Shown here: in pieces, positions 38,023 to 52,600 of the stretch | Layout: each line of letters starts with the position of its first letter | Position numbering within the stretch: position 1 is the stretch's first letter | Source of the DNA: Limnoperna fortunei | Lineage: Eukaryota; Mollusca; Bivalvia; Mytilida; Modiolidae | Length of the DNA stretch: 64,000 nt | Direction of reading: 5' to 3' | NCBI GenBank assembly: GCA_944474755.1 | Contig: OX104114.1 | Span: 48,921,070 to 48,985,069 of the forward strand | Made by a program: the position numbers and the translations under genes | Notes under the pieces: generated by a model | What the model was told of the DNA's origin: nothing | The model's input: the letters and a program-made list of their open reading frames with translations, nothing else | Databases searched by the model: none

Positions 38023-41000
38023 ATGGCTGATTACACTACAGTGGACTTCGAAGACGGGAATAATGAAGAAACGAGAACAGCTACACATTGTAGTGTAAGC
38101 CTACATTTTTGTCTATCGCATTTAATGTAAACGTTTTCATTGCCGATCCCGAGATATAAAATTGATATAAATAAGAACAAATACAATATACCAAAAAAAA
38201 GACTTCAAATCTAGAAATTATATAGTTAAATTCCTGTATTGATGTTATATAGTTTTGTATCACTCGTTTCTGTCAAATACTTGTTTTATATACTATCTAT
38301 TCTTATTATGTTTTTCAAATATGTAAGTTAAGCAAAATAAGAAATTCGATATAATACATGTAACAATAAGGAGTAATTCTTGTTATTCTTAGATTCTAAC
38401 TATAAAACTGATCTATAAGTCCAAAAGATATTTATTAGGAGAACTAGTTTACAAACAAATATATTGGGGCTTATCCCGTAACTAGGAATGGATAAACGAT
38501 CAGAAAGGTTTGATTTCTAAAGTCAAATTAGGTTATCCTATTCGATATAAAAATTAAGACTTAGTGTCGGCCAAAGTATGCTGTTTTGGGTCGGTCTTTG
38601 TCGAGCAGAGCTTGAACGTTGTCACTCTCTCCAAATGAGACCTCAGAGTTGACGTATTTATGTATCTGCTCGACGTGTGTTGTATAACCTTGTAAGGGTG
38701 TGGGAACACGAAGAGAAAGGTATGGGTCCTATTTTTATACCAAGACTGAACAATATAAAGCCGTAATTATTCTATTCTTCTTGTAGTTTTGGAAGAACCA
38801 TAAAAAGATAGTGGTAAGAAATATTTTTATTAAGAATTTACCTTTTGGTATAATATCACGAGGGATTTCTTTATTGACACAAAATGGCTAAATTTGAAAA
38901 AAGTCGCCCAACATACCACTAAACAGGACAAATCCGTCGTATAAACATTTTTACGGAAGACAGAATAATTAACAGGTTTTATTTGCAGCTTATAGTGTAA
39001 TTTGCAAATAGAGGTTCTGAAAAATTAAATATTTAATTCTATGCATGTTGCGTGTTTGATTGATCAATGTCAATCAACAATATTTCAGATCAAATTAACA
39101 GACAATAAATAAGTTTGTCATTCTACAAACGATGGACTTGCATGGACCGCTGATCAGAAAATTTGTAATAGCACAGTACAATGAGTGATTTTGCGCACAC
39201 AGGATCTCGAATTTAGTGCCGCTATTCGAAACTGTTGTTATATTTTAAAAAATGCATATTCCAAAACAACCTTTGTTTTGCCTGCCTCGTCTAACAGAAA
39301 TCGCTTAATGTTTAGAATCTGTGATTGACCTTATAAAAACTTTTCAGATTACATGTAGTGTGTTTGTGTTTGTGTTTGTTGCGCTTTCGGCCGGTCTTGG
39401 TTACTACTCATATATCTACAAGAGTACAAGAAAAGAAAAGGGAGATAATGTAACAGCAGCACATGTCAGAACAGGTAATTAAGTCGCCAAAAACAATTTT
39501 TGCACCGTTTCTTCTTCTGTCCACCGAATTAGGGAAAACGCTTCAACCGATCAATTTAAAACTTGGTGAGGTTATAGAAAGGTCACTCTAAAGGGCGTAA
39601 TCAACTTTTAAAGTTTTCTAGATGGCAGCAGTTTCAAAATGTCGGCAAAAACGTGTCAAATTTCAACATTGTATGTTTAAACGTAATTTGATTTTTGGCA
39701 TTCCAACACATTATTAATAGTTATTATTTTACTTTTTCTAGATCATGAACTTCTCTGACACATTTTCTTTTAGATGCCTTAATAAAATCAAATGAAACTT
39801 GGCATAGTTGTAGATCATGATATTAAGGGGTGTAGTCAATAAAGAGTTTTGATAATGGCCGCAATGTCAAAATGAGCCGCCACTTTATTACACCCACTCT
39901 TTTTTCCCAAAGTCCGATTTCAAATACATTCGGTGTACAGCGGTAGATTTTAGTGTTTCGACATAAACGCTGCTTTGATGCATTTGTTCTATACACGCGT
40001 TTAAAAAAAACCCTGTAAAATTGATACTTTGGCCGATTTCAACAAATTTGATGTGTAGGAGATTTAAAAATCCTTCACGGAACGCTATTTTGGGCGACTT
40101 CTGTGTGAGCCTCTCAACACATTATTTTTAATTTCTTAAACCATTTTAAGAATTATTTTGTATGTACAACGCCCCTTGAGCCCGTTGAGGACTTTTTGTG
40201 GGTTCATGAGGAAGAGTTAAACCAATAAGTGTGTATAGAGTCATTTTACTGGGGGCTACATTTACATGTATTTAGTAATTGGTTTTTAATATATAAAACA
40301 ACGTTATGACTGAACCCTTGAGGTATACAAACGCTCTTTTTCAATTAATTTTTAATTTTACCAAACACTTCAACGAACAATATTATGCAGAAAAATTTTA
40401 AATTTATAATTTCAGAAGATATTTGTATTTACTACACGAAAGAAGGTTAGTTGTATGTAGTATAACTTTGTGTTAAAAGTATTAAACTAATTAAAGAAGA
40501 GCGAATATAAAGTAAGTTTGACAGGCTTTCTCGAATGTATAATGCCCATCTAAAGGGTGTAACCCAATATTATGGGTACGTAGCATTTAGACTAAAAGTA
40601 ATTTGTATGCATATATATTCTGTTATAAATAATACTGATTCATAAGAAACTGTCCATTTTATAATCTATTTGAAACAGCAAGTTAGCTATTGAAAGTAAT
40701 GAAATAAACGCTGCTCCAAATTTTGATGCCTTTTATTTGTAATGTATAAAATTTAAATATGCTGTATAAAGTTCAACGTTTCGACATATCAAGGATTTGT
40801 TCTCGCAACATGTTCCGTGGCTAACATTTTCAGTTATGTGAAAATTACTAAATTTGGTCATTATTTTTACATATTTTTATATGTACCTAAAGGTGCAAGA
40901 AATAAAATGAATCCGTTGCTTGAAATTCTTTAGACTGATATTGTATGGACAAACAAAACGTCCAAGAATAATTAATCATATTTTTATCATAGAAATTTTG

Positions 41001-44000
41001 GAAAAACTTAGAGAAGATCCGTTTGGTGACTACTGTAAACATGGTATGTATTGATTGTAATATCAACACTATCGTTTGAATATAAGTGATTATCAGTCTT
41101 GAGAAAAGTTACCACAAAGTTTTAATTAGCCAGTAATGCTTTCTCTGGCTTTTGTTTGAAATTCTTCATTTGTATTTGTGTTTGAAAAAACATTACAAAT
41201 ACACACAATAAACGTTTTTAAAATTCAACCTCCAGCGTAAATAAATTGATACGCCTTATTAAGTGAACCCTTGTAAGAACATGGTTACAAACTCACATAT
41301 TGGGCGCCAGTAACGAAAATTACTGATGCAATTTATCTGTGTACACAAAGCTTATTTCTTTGACATATCCCATTCCCAATTGACACTTCTTGAAATATTG
41401 TTCATGTCCTGAATATAGATCAAATAATCATGTGGCGTTAAGCATAGCCCTTTTATAGGAATCCTGGTGAAGCATCACGCCACTGAAATAAATAAATTAA
41501 TTAATTAATTAATATACAAATATGGATGATCGGGAAGTTCACATGAAAGTTGAAGTCATCACGTTTGACGTGGTGTCAAGTAGTTTTCCGAAGTCTTCCT
41601 AGAAGTAAGACTATAAGTAAGGGGCTGAACTAAATGTACTGATGATGTCTTTAATTTCAAGCTCGATAGGGTAGATTAAATGCAAATTAACCTAATTATT
41701 TAGAAAGGTACACAGTTTCCCCACCAGCTCCCACTCTCCTGACATGTCCCACATTTTATAACTAATTAACATAATAAACATTTTATAACTAATTAACATA
41801 ATAAAATCTTATTTACAATTAGCCATATAAATATTAATAATAACTTAATATTTACTATTATTAATTAACTACTATAATATTCGCTTAAATAGCAGTTAAA
41901 CTGCCAATATGATATATTTTTTTCTGAACCAGTCCAATACGGAATAAACTAGTCCAATATCGGTATTGGCCCGATTCGTCCTGTATTGGCCTAATTGCAA
42001 CCTGTATTGGCCTGAGAGATTTGGACTAGTTAATTAATAAAGATATCATTACGTGATGATTTCTGTATTGGCACAGTTATTGATCCTTGGCCAGCTGTAT
42101 TGTCCTTCGGCTGCGCCTCAGGCAAATACAGCAAGCCTTGGACCAATAACTAGGCCAATACAGAAATCATCACGTAATAATATCATAGTATGAATGATAT
42201 ATTACTGTTATTTCAATATTTATAGATTATTAGATGGTATTTTCCATATCCAGTCTGGGAGTACTATATACAAAATTAGTATTATTAATATCATTATACT
42301 AAATTTGTATTAATAGTACGTGATTAGTATCATATTTAGTTAGCACTTTTATTATAATAATCTTACTTACACTTATTTTCCAAAGTAAAGCAGACATTTA
42401 AATGGGTGTTCTGTTTTCTTTTTTTAGATTCTAAATTTGTAGAGAATTTGTGCTATACTCCGGGGAAAAGTAAGTATATTATTGAGCAAGTCATCAGTTT
42501 TGGTAGCGTCGTCACAAAGGCGATCCCCACGTCATCTTGTGGAATCATCTTCTACTTGTTTATCCTAAACTCAAAACTGTCCCTTAAAGATTTTACTTGA
42601 AACTGAAAACTTCTTCACTTTGTTTTGGTATAGGTAAAAAGGGACTGGGTGTATTCTATAGATCTACTAAGTTCATCTCTATTATAATGATAACGAGACG
42701 CACATGTTCATGTTCAGTCATAAATGCATTCGGCTTGACCGACATACTGAATTAGATGTTTTGCACACCTCACTAACGGACTGAACATCAACCATCACCG
42801 ATGACAAAAAATGAATTTAATGAAAAATAGAATCAGATTTTCATGTTTGTTTTTTTGAATAGGGTTTAACGCCACATTCAGCTATACCAAGGCGTCCAAG
42901 CGGGTTAATCCCCGCATTCGGCAGGAAAATGGACAAAGGTTGGAGTCGGCGTAGTAAACCAAAGCCTTTATTGACAAGGACTTCCAGTAATGGTCGAACT
43001 CAAAACTAAGTGTTCGTCGGTTAATAAAAGGAGACTATGTACCTTAATACTGGTCTTCTTGTTTTCGCCTTTCAAGCTCGAGTTATGGTTCATGCAAATT
43101 GTTTCTTCATTTTTTTTAAGGAATTGGCATGGAATCATATTTTTGTACACACATTGTTAAATGTTTCGCCAAACTGTCTTATATCTTCAACTCCTGTTAA
43201 AATGTTCAATGACATTTAATCAGCATGCAATTTATCTATTACAAGCATAGAAATGCAACACCTATTTAGTGTTTTTACTGTATATTTCAAATGTTGGAAA
43301 AAATTAGTTTAAAAAGGGGGTATCACATATTTACATTTACTTTTCTTCTGTCCACAACTACTAAGCATTTATCTGTATTGGGAACAATTATTGTGCATCT
43401 GCTTTGTAATTTTCAATTTATTTAAAGAAAAACATTTAACATATCTTCTACGTAAGACACACATCTAAGTCTTGCTATGTTTTGAAAACCTTGGAATGTT
43501 TCATTCAGTTGACCATTTTAGGTAATTTGACCAATGCTCCTACTTAAACTGAATTGTTTAATATAACCTGTGCATTGTTTGTCCTTCTATAAAAAGATGT
43601 AGGAAACATTTGTTTATTACAGGTAGTCATTCTTGTAGAAGATGTGAGGACGATAGTACTAAAATGCTTCCTGATTATTGTTTCTGTGATAAAAAAATAC
43701 ACTGTGATAAAACAGCGCAATCTCAACCCTATGACCATCCAAGGAAAACCTTGTGTAAGTTTCACTGATTTCGTTGCGTCCGATTAGTAATTTGAATTCT
43801 TCGTACTTACTAACATGAAATGGAATTTAATGTACACAACGCTTTTATTAAACGACACCAATAGTCAATAGTGTATAAAACATCACTGTCCTGCAATCCT
43901 AGTAATTCAAAATGTTTCATATGGAACATACATTCATCAATCATGAAAGCCAGGCACATTACTGTCTTGCCCTATATAAAGAGGTCACACAGCTCAACAC

Positions 44001-46579
44001 AAACATCAAAATTTCATTAACGCTAAATTACAAAAATAAGGGTACATCGAAAGTGTAAAACCCCCCTGAAAAGTGTAAAAACCCCGTGGAATAGTGTAAA
44101 AACCCCTATATATATGGTGAAAACCCCTCAGAAATTATAGATATTACTATATATTATGATAATAATGCAATATTTGTGAAAAAATAATTATGCTTTATCG
44201 CACGAATCGATTTTTATAACCGCACGATACGTCCAATATGACGTCTAATAGCTAGGGGAGAGCACTCTAATTCTTTGTAATAAAAGTATTACAAGTACTG
44301 TAAGTTGGAATTATATTGAAAATGTTAATACTGACAAATGATTTAATGTGGGAAATAAAATAATGTCTATAATTTTATAATGAATTTAAAAATATATATA
44401 TATGTATTTAATTTAAAGCTTTGCACTCTTTGTATTACATGTATATGTAATTATATGTCTGTTTTGAAATATGTCATCCATTTTAGTAGCTCATATTAGA
44501 CAAAATTAGTTACAATTACAATGAATTGATTAATTGACATTTCAGTCAATCAACACATTTGTAATTATAATTATATATAATTAAGAGCCCCACGCCAAGT
44601 CAAGGCTATGAACATCTGGGGCTGGGTAAGGGGATTTTATATATTTATTCATTTAAGTCGTTTTGTTTTATAACTATAGGAGTAATAATTTTTTTCTAGA
44701 AAAGTAAAAATTATTATTATTATTATTATATAGCTTGGCATTGTCTATAATATTGCAAAAAAAAGTTTGAACTAGACCAAGCGATAGTTTATTTGTTTTT
44801 GAAGTTAAACTCCTAAGATATCCTGCCCAAGGCTTCGGACATCTGTCGTAGTCCGCGTAACAATAAGTAAAATTATTATTTTTTTCACATTTAAAACTAC
44901 TATATGACATCCTGCACAAGGCTTGGGACATCTGTCGTAGTCAGCGTAGAAATAAGTTAAATTTTATTTTTCAAATTTAAAACTACTAAGATAACTGCAC
45001 ACATCTCTCTTTAATGTATCGCTGTCCGCAAACTAAGTGTCTCGCCCTTGAAAAAATAGAGAAATTAATACATTGAACAAAACATTGAAATATCACTCAG
45101 AATCTAAATCGCAATTCCGTTTAGTCGACAGTTCGTTGATTTTCCTCTTCAGTTGACCTTTATTCTTTCCAAAGTTTAATGACAGTCCGTCTGTCGAAGT
45201 AAGGGTCTTTTGGTCTGGCGACAAGTGTTACGGAATCTCTAAAAAAAACTTTCTCTTTTCAACGGTCTTGGTCATCCACAGCGATTTCGACACATGAAAC
45301 TGTTTAGGGCTGTCCAGTAGTCGGTACTGTCCAATTGAAATCAATAATCTTAGCAAATCCTTATACATTGGGTGTCCACAATATCTCTTGTAACCTGTAC
45401 TAAATTCAATAATGGTAGTGATTTCCAGTCGATGGCTCGCTAGGGGGATTCACTATTATTATTTGTCCAACTTTTGTCAAAGTAACCAATATGATCAACT
45501 GTTTTCCGATGTTAAATCATGCACAGTTGGTTTTAATTTGTTAATAAAATACCTGTGAAATTTCGAAGATAATGTCTGTGTCCTTTGTTGACGTTGAAAC
45601 ATATCGGGTCATCGGCATGGATAAATCCGTCTCTACCAGAGATGTCGATCAGTATTGAGTCAATTACTAGTATGTCATCCACCAGTTTCTGCATTCTTAG
45701 ATGTCGAGAAAGCTGATGTAATGGCGTTGACTATAGCCATTTTCCTTGTCTGATCCAAACACTAAGTTTTGTGTATCAGTATCCAGGGACGGATTCAGAA
45801 AATCGAGTTAGAGGGACGAAATTTTGGCGGTTCTTGTATGGTGTCCATAACGATTTATATCTGCTTGTAACTTGATGCAGTAACGCGCAAGTCACACAAG
45901 TTGAAGGTTTTGTCAATTTTAAAATACTGTGTCCTGAACAACTTAAAGTCTTGATGTCTGTTAACTGCATTGGTCGTCTTTGTAACGAATTAAACAAGGC
46001 GCTTTTTCATTGTCGCGTATTATCGATTTCATTATGGAATCTTTGTCTGCAATCATTCTGTCTATTTCCTGTAAAGTCGGCAATATTTCCTCATATTAAT
46101 ATATGTCCCAATTCGTTTTTATGCTTCCATTTTTACATAATACTTTTTGTCATATACCTGTTTTCTGCTGGCAGTTCCGCTCAATTCGTCATTTTTCACT
46201 GTCAGCCTATTGTAAACATTTGGTTAGTGGTTAAGGTAGTTCGTCTACTATTAATCACGTGGTCTGTCAACACTGAGATTGCGGGTTCGATTCTCACTGT
46301 AGGCAGGGTGTACTCGACTCCAATCTTAATTTACAAGGATTGCCAGTTTTCCTACCGCAGGTCGGGTGTTTTCTCTGGGTACTCCGGCTTCCTCTCCCAA
46401 TAAAAACTGGACGGCATGATATAGCTGAAAAATTGCTGAAAGTGGCGATAAAAAACCATCAAACAAACAAACATATTTTATTTCTATTCATATATCTATA
46501 TATTTACAAGAAAATACAGACAAGGATTCGGAAACAAGATACAAAGCTTATATAAATCTGTCTTAAATCTGTCATTTAA

Positions 46580-46670
<91 letters not shown>

Positions 46671-49600
46671 ATGTTTCAGTGCCGTTTCAACAACTATAAA
46701 ACTAGCATCCAGATTGTAGGTACAGATGAAAAAAGGAATGTAGTATTTTTCTTCTGTATACAATTAAAGGATTGTCATTACAGAGGCGGGTGTTCGCATG
46801 TATTTTTTTGCTTGTTTGAAATTACAATGTGGCACCAAACCTGGTTAAGTTCCGCAGTATTCTGCCTTTCTCAAGGTAACGAGAATAGCAAGATATCCAT
46901 TTTCAGTGAAACGAACATGCACCGTCTGCCGCCTCATGGCTGGCCTGTATACATTAACAGGTTTGAACAAGTAAACAAAATAATACTGAGACCTTTTCCT
47001 CTTATAAATTTAGTGTACTTTGTCTCGCCGTTTACTATATACATCGGCCGTACAATGACTTAGAACGTTTAAGATGTCAAATCGTTTACTGCTACAGTCG
47101 TTGCCGCCTATCTGACAGATCACCAGATCAGGCAAATGATGTAGATTATATATATCTAAGTATCAGTCCACGTAAGAATCCGGACAAATGCATACATGTG
47201 ATGGCATGTACATGAAGGAAAAATAAAATAAAACAACATTCTAATTTATTAAAGTTCCGAATTTATTTTGCCTTTTAAATATAATCATTTGAAATTTAGT
47301 TGAATTGTACAGTGGAAAATGCGGGAAATTTTCCCGCCAAATTTTTCTCTATTTAACCGGTCAAAAATTATCTAGGGAATGGACACTTTTTCAAATGTAA
47401 AATCTTGTTAGAATTTGGTTTTATATCAAAATGAATGTATCTAAGCCAAAAAGGTAAAAACAAAAAAATTGTTTTGTGCCGACCACTGCCTGATCCTCAG
47501 CTAGAATACTACTTAAATGCTTGATCATTTACATTCGTTATTTTTAATGTTTTTTTTAATGTTTCTTTTGAAAAAGTACAGAGGTTTAAATTAAAAAAAA
47601 AATAAATCACAGAAAGTCGCTTTATACGATGAAAACGCAGAGAATCTATTTTAATACATTATTTTTTTGTAACAGTAACATGAATGGTTGTATGAGGACA
47701 TACATAACGAAGGAAATATAAATAAATACCACCGTATATAAAACTATATTCTAAAAATAAAATATAACGACACTATCGATTGATTTGTCGGCACGTGCCA
47801 GAAATTGGCTACTAGGTGTTAATTGACAAGGCATATAACAAGTGTAATCAACATTAACAATTAAATATCTACAATTTTTGCTGCAGCGAGGGTTACTTTA
47901 TTAAAAAAATTTTAAGTATTCATTACAGAGTAAAGTTATTTCATCTTGTATTTTGCTTATTAAAATGAAACCTTTGAAATCAAGGCTAAATCTATAAAAG
48001 AGCCGTAAAAAACGAAATTTTACTGGATATTTTGATAAATTCTAATGTTCCTGCTTGTCGTCTTTATATGTTACCAAATATAGAATAAAGAAATACATGT
48101 TTTTACAACCATGATAATATATGTAAAAGGATTGATTGATTGATTAATGGTGTTTAACGCCCGAGCAGCAATATTTCAGCTATATTCAGGCGATTATGTA
48201 AAAGGAGCATGTTTAAAGGAGCATGTGATGTCATGTCCAACCTTTTTCCATGCCAATTACATTTTAATAGTGTGATCTACCACAGCGCGGAACACTTGTA
48301 TCAAAATATTAAAGCATTCTATACCGAATCCATACCAGATTGCCGAATCCCAATTTGCCGAATCCCAATTTGCCGACTCCCAACTTGCCGAGTCCAATTG
48401 GCCGATTACCATATTGCCGAATAAAACAAATGTATCCTAAAAAAAATTTCTTTTATTAATTACTTACAACTTATCAGAAAAAAGTTTTTAATTGACACAG
48501 AATCTACAAAGGAAATAGTCGATTTGTAAAAAAATTTAGTGTTTTTGTGAAAATTTAATAGTTGCTTTGTTATAAATCTATGGCTTAAAATGTTAAATTA
48601 ATGAAGTAAATCATAGTTCTATCTAAATGTTTATTTTATTATTTAAAGTTACGAACAAAGTAAAAAATAACGTATACACGAAACAATACAGATCAGGGTG
48701 CCGTTTCATAAAGCGATCGATAATTAACGTGCTCGTTATCCCATTTAAATTGCATGGGATAACGAGCACGTTAATTAGCGATCGCTTTATGAAACGGCAC
48801 CCAGAGTGCCGTTTCATTTAAATTGCATGGTATAACGAGCACGTCAATTATCGATAGCTTTATGAAACGGCACCCTGGAGTCACTGTATCTGGAGTAAGC
48901 GCCACGTGCATGTCAAAGAGACAACACAAATAATCTCGTTTCATTGGCATTGAGTTGATATGTAGTGTTAAACACGTAAAAAAATGTCAAAAACAACATA
49001 AATACAATAAAACATTTTTTTCTAAAACCATTAATAACATACAACTTTTGATTGTCGGCAGTTTGGGAATCGGCTAACTGGAATCGGTAATCTGGGATGA
49101 TACCACTCTACCACAAGCAAGCAGTCCTTGCAGCTGAAATAATACAAGCGAAGGATGCCAATACGGCGAAAGCAATAGGCAAGATAATTCGGACAAGTCA
49201 GTCTTGGGAAGACGTAAACCCCACAATTGTGGCATAAATCTTAAAATATGTCCAGTGCCAACAGTTTAGATACACTACAACAGCTCGGGCTACGTATGCC
49301 ATAACGTAAGCTACGAGTTCTGGGGCAGTGGACATAGCGGTAATGGACAGAATGAATTTTGTTTACGTTTTGTTATGTTTGTTACTTTTTTTCAAGACGA
49401 ATATATGTATAAATTGTGTCTTGTGTTTTTTTCTAGCATGTATTATCTCCAGATTTTTCTATTGTTCCTTATTTAGAACACCCCAGACCATTTTTATTTC
49501 ATAACACAGTATACAAAGAGATCCCAACAAAAACAACAGGTAGTTGAATTTTATTGGTCTCGCATCCCGTTAATACGGACCAGCTTGTTTTGGACATATG

Positions 49601-52600
49601 CAACACAAAACTAGGTCTTAATCTTAAAATGGATGAAATAAGCCGATCACGTTATTTTGCTTCCGTTTGTCTTGATGGAAGCTGCAAAAAGTGATTGACA
49701 GGTGTTGGTCCAACAATTACTTTGTTTTAAAATTCATGTTTGTGGTATAAAGACCCCAATTGTCTTTTAGATTATATTTGTTCATATTTATGTACATTGA
49801 ATTTGGTATACATTGAACAAAACGGTTTATTCCACTTCTGCCCACTTTTTAAATTTTATATTCTTGTTCTGCCCACTAGTCTTGTGTAAACTTAATTGGT
49901 GTGATTGTTGTTTTAATGTGTATAGTTTGTTTCATAAATAGCATAAGTAGTAAATAAATAATTAATTAGTAAATAAATCAGGTAAATATGATAACTGCTC
50001 AGGATAAAAGGAAAACTTACTAACTTCTGAACAGTGTCAAAGCTGTAAAGCAGTCTTAAAAGCAGGAAAACTCTGAGGTCAAATCAGTTATACCCATACC
50101 CAGTTTATACAAGGAAGAGACTCCAACTGGACCGACCAAACCAGACGCACCATCCAGTCACTACCCAACTTCTACAAATGCAAAACCCAACTCTTCAACG
50201 CCAGACGTACTGGTGACGTGTTCCTACTGTTTAACGACAATGAGAACCCAAACTCACGGATCATCACCTTTGCAACTTCACAGAACTTCAAGCAGATCTA
50301 CACTATACACGCCATGATATTAGGTAACATGTTTCCTTTTGTATATGCTCTACGTCCAGGTAAAGGCCAAGACGTATACACAAGACTACTGATCAAACTC
50401 AAAGACACCATGCAACAGCTTCAACTCAACTTCTGACCAAACATCATCTTCATGGACTTCGAGACAGCGGCATACAACGCGACACGCACAGTATTCCCCT
50501 GGGTCACCATTAAGGGCTGCTTCTTCCACTACACACAGGCCGTATGGAGGAAAACCCAACACTCTGGGCTTCAACTCTCTTACCAGAACAACGAAAACAT
50601 AAGACAACTGGTTTGGCGTGCAGCAGTCCTCCCACTTGTACCAACAGACAGTTGATGATGTATGGTTTAATGACCTCACTGACTTGGAAGACATCGACAC
50701 ACCACCCGGTACCATACAGTTTACCGACTACGTAACAACGCAGTGGATAGGAGGAAGAGGTAAAGAATAAAGTACAGAATGCCCACCCAAACATCTTTAC
50801 CATCATCAGAGTTTTCAAGGAGATACAGGCAGCAAACGAGATTACCCTCACACAGATCGACGCCGGACAAACTACACGACCAAAAGCAAAGAAATACAGA
50901 ACCATCGATAGCAGACTAACCCAGCTTAAACAACGACTTGCAGATGGCAGCATAGATGTGATACAATACTCGGATGCAGCTTTACATCTACTTCACCTGG
51001 AATAACTTTTAAAATTAATTTTTTGTAAATTTGTTATATAATGAGGTTCACTGTAATAAATGCTTTTTACAAGATATATAAAAATATAAATATGTTTTAT
51101 ATTAAAGAACCTTAAGAATGTATAATTATTTATTGTTATTTAAAAACCTATTAAAACTCAAAACTCAAAAGTTGCATACTATTATCTAATGATGTTCTCT
51201 GTAATAAATGCTTTTTACAAGATATATAAAAGATAAATAATGACACATATATATGTTTAATATTTATTTATAATAAATTTCTGACTAATAAAACAAAACA
51301 AAAACATTACATTGGAAATTTGAAAAAGACTATAATTTTAAATCCTTTGTTCTCTAATTAGATCTAATTAATACAATTTCTGTTCTGCCCCACTTACTTT
51401 TTTGCCTGTATTTTCAAAAAGTGGGCAGAACAAGAACACACCGAACAAAACTGCCTTGATGTATAATCATACCATTGTTGTATTAATAGGATTTTTTAAC
51501 ATTACCTGGACAGGTAAAACTTGTCAGTCAAAATTTACCAATGAGAAGATATCAATACTCTTTAAATGTCAAGACATGATTCCTGTCAATGTTTTCTGAG
51601 GAAATCCTCCTTTTTATATACCTTTTTCTGTTGTAAAGTCAGGCCATAAATGCAAATGTAATATAACCTTTAAGTTATCTTAATATAACACCTGGTATGT
51701 TACAATCAGATTCGCCCCTTTGTGTCTGTAATATGTACATAGAACACAGTTATTAATATTATTGTATTGCTATAGATTGAGCCATACTACTTTGATGGAA
51801 ATGGTGAGAATTACTTTAAATGCTCCCCCTTTTTAAGTATCACTTGAAAGCCACCAGTTAGTACATTAGTATTAGTATTTTTTGGTGACAGGTTAAAGTG
51901 AACATGTAAAAACATTTTTGCAAAATATTTCTGAACCTGCAACATGATTCGCTATATGTATGTATATGTGTTTTATTTATGTAACTTGTGTATATAATAA
52001 TAATTAGTAGTAGTATAACTATCATTCCTTTTATTGTTATTATCATTATTGTTTTATTTGTTTTTCGTTTTTTTTTAGTTTTATTATTATTATTCCTGTT
52101 GGTGTAAATCACTTAGTATATAGCTTTTGGTTATCATCCGTTCATATTTTTGCTCTTCATCCTCCGAACACTGTAACTAATATATACAAAAATGTACATA
52201 CTTATATGTGTATATTTATTAATAATACTTAATTCACATTTTCTTCCAAAACCTTAAAATGTCACACTTTGCATTCGGGTTATTTTACCTCTCGTTTCTC
52301 GCTTCTGTTCTGTTTTCCTGTAAGCAATGATATTACCTTTATATTCAAGATTTTAAGCTATTTCAAAATTAACTTTATTTTTGTTTGTGTATGTAGATAC
52401 TTTGAAACTGTCTTCAATTCAGCTGTCTCTATCCACTATTTTTTACCGATTCCATACCCTGTCTCATCAAACCATTTTTGTGTAGATTTTATTTCTCCTC
52501 CCTTTTTTCTCCTCAAATGATGATTTGTGTAATTCTACTTTGTTTCGTGTTAGGCTGCCCATTGAATACCATTATTTTAAAGAAACCCAATGCACTAAAA

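Larger units (their letters stand above)
31408..42121 (+). repeat. Copy C of the triplicated segment (start of contig 3)
   Basis: Direct repeat of 20494-31207. This is the copy to trust for the gene, because contig 3 continues without a break into exons 5 and beyond. Confidence 0.95.

Noticed and set aside
46572..46763. Minus-strand ORF with LFIYLFIYLFIY repeats
   Set aside because: Translation of the (AATA)n microsatellite.
46671..47063. 130-codon ORF as a single gene
   Set aside because: Its start lies in the end of an (AATA)n run and the ends are low-information. Only an internal part was kept, as a tentative alternative exon.
48209..48424. ORF with CRIPICRIPICRLPTCR repeats resembling a small cysteine-rich peptide
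   Set aside because: It is the 15-bp minisatellite read in one frame. There is no signal peptide and no conservation evidence.
50386..50953. Long minus-strand ORFs over the MULE
   Set aside because: Antisense shadows. The plus strand carries the recognisable transposase motifs.
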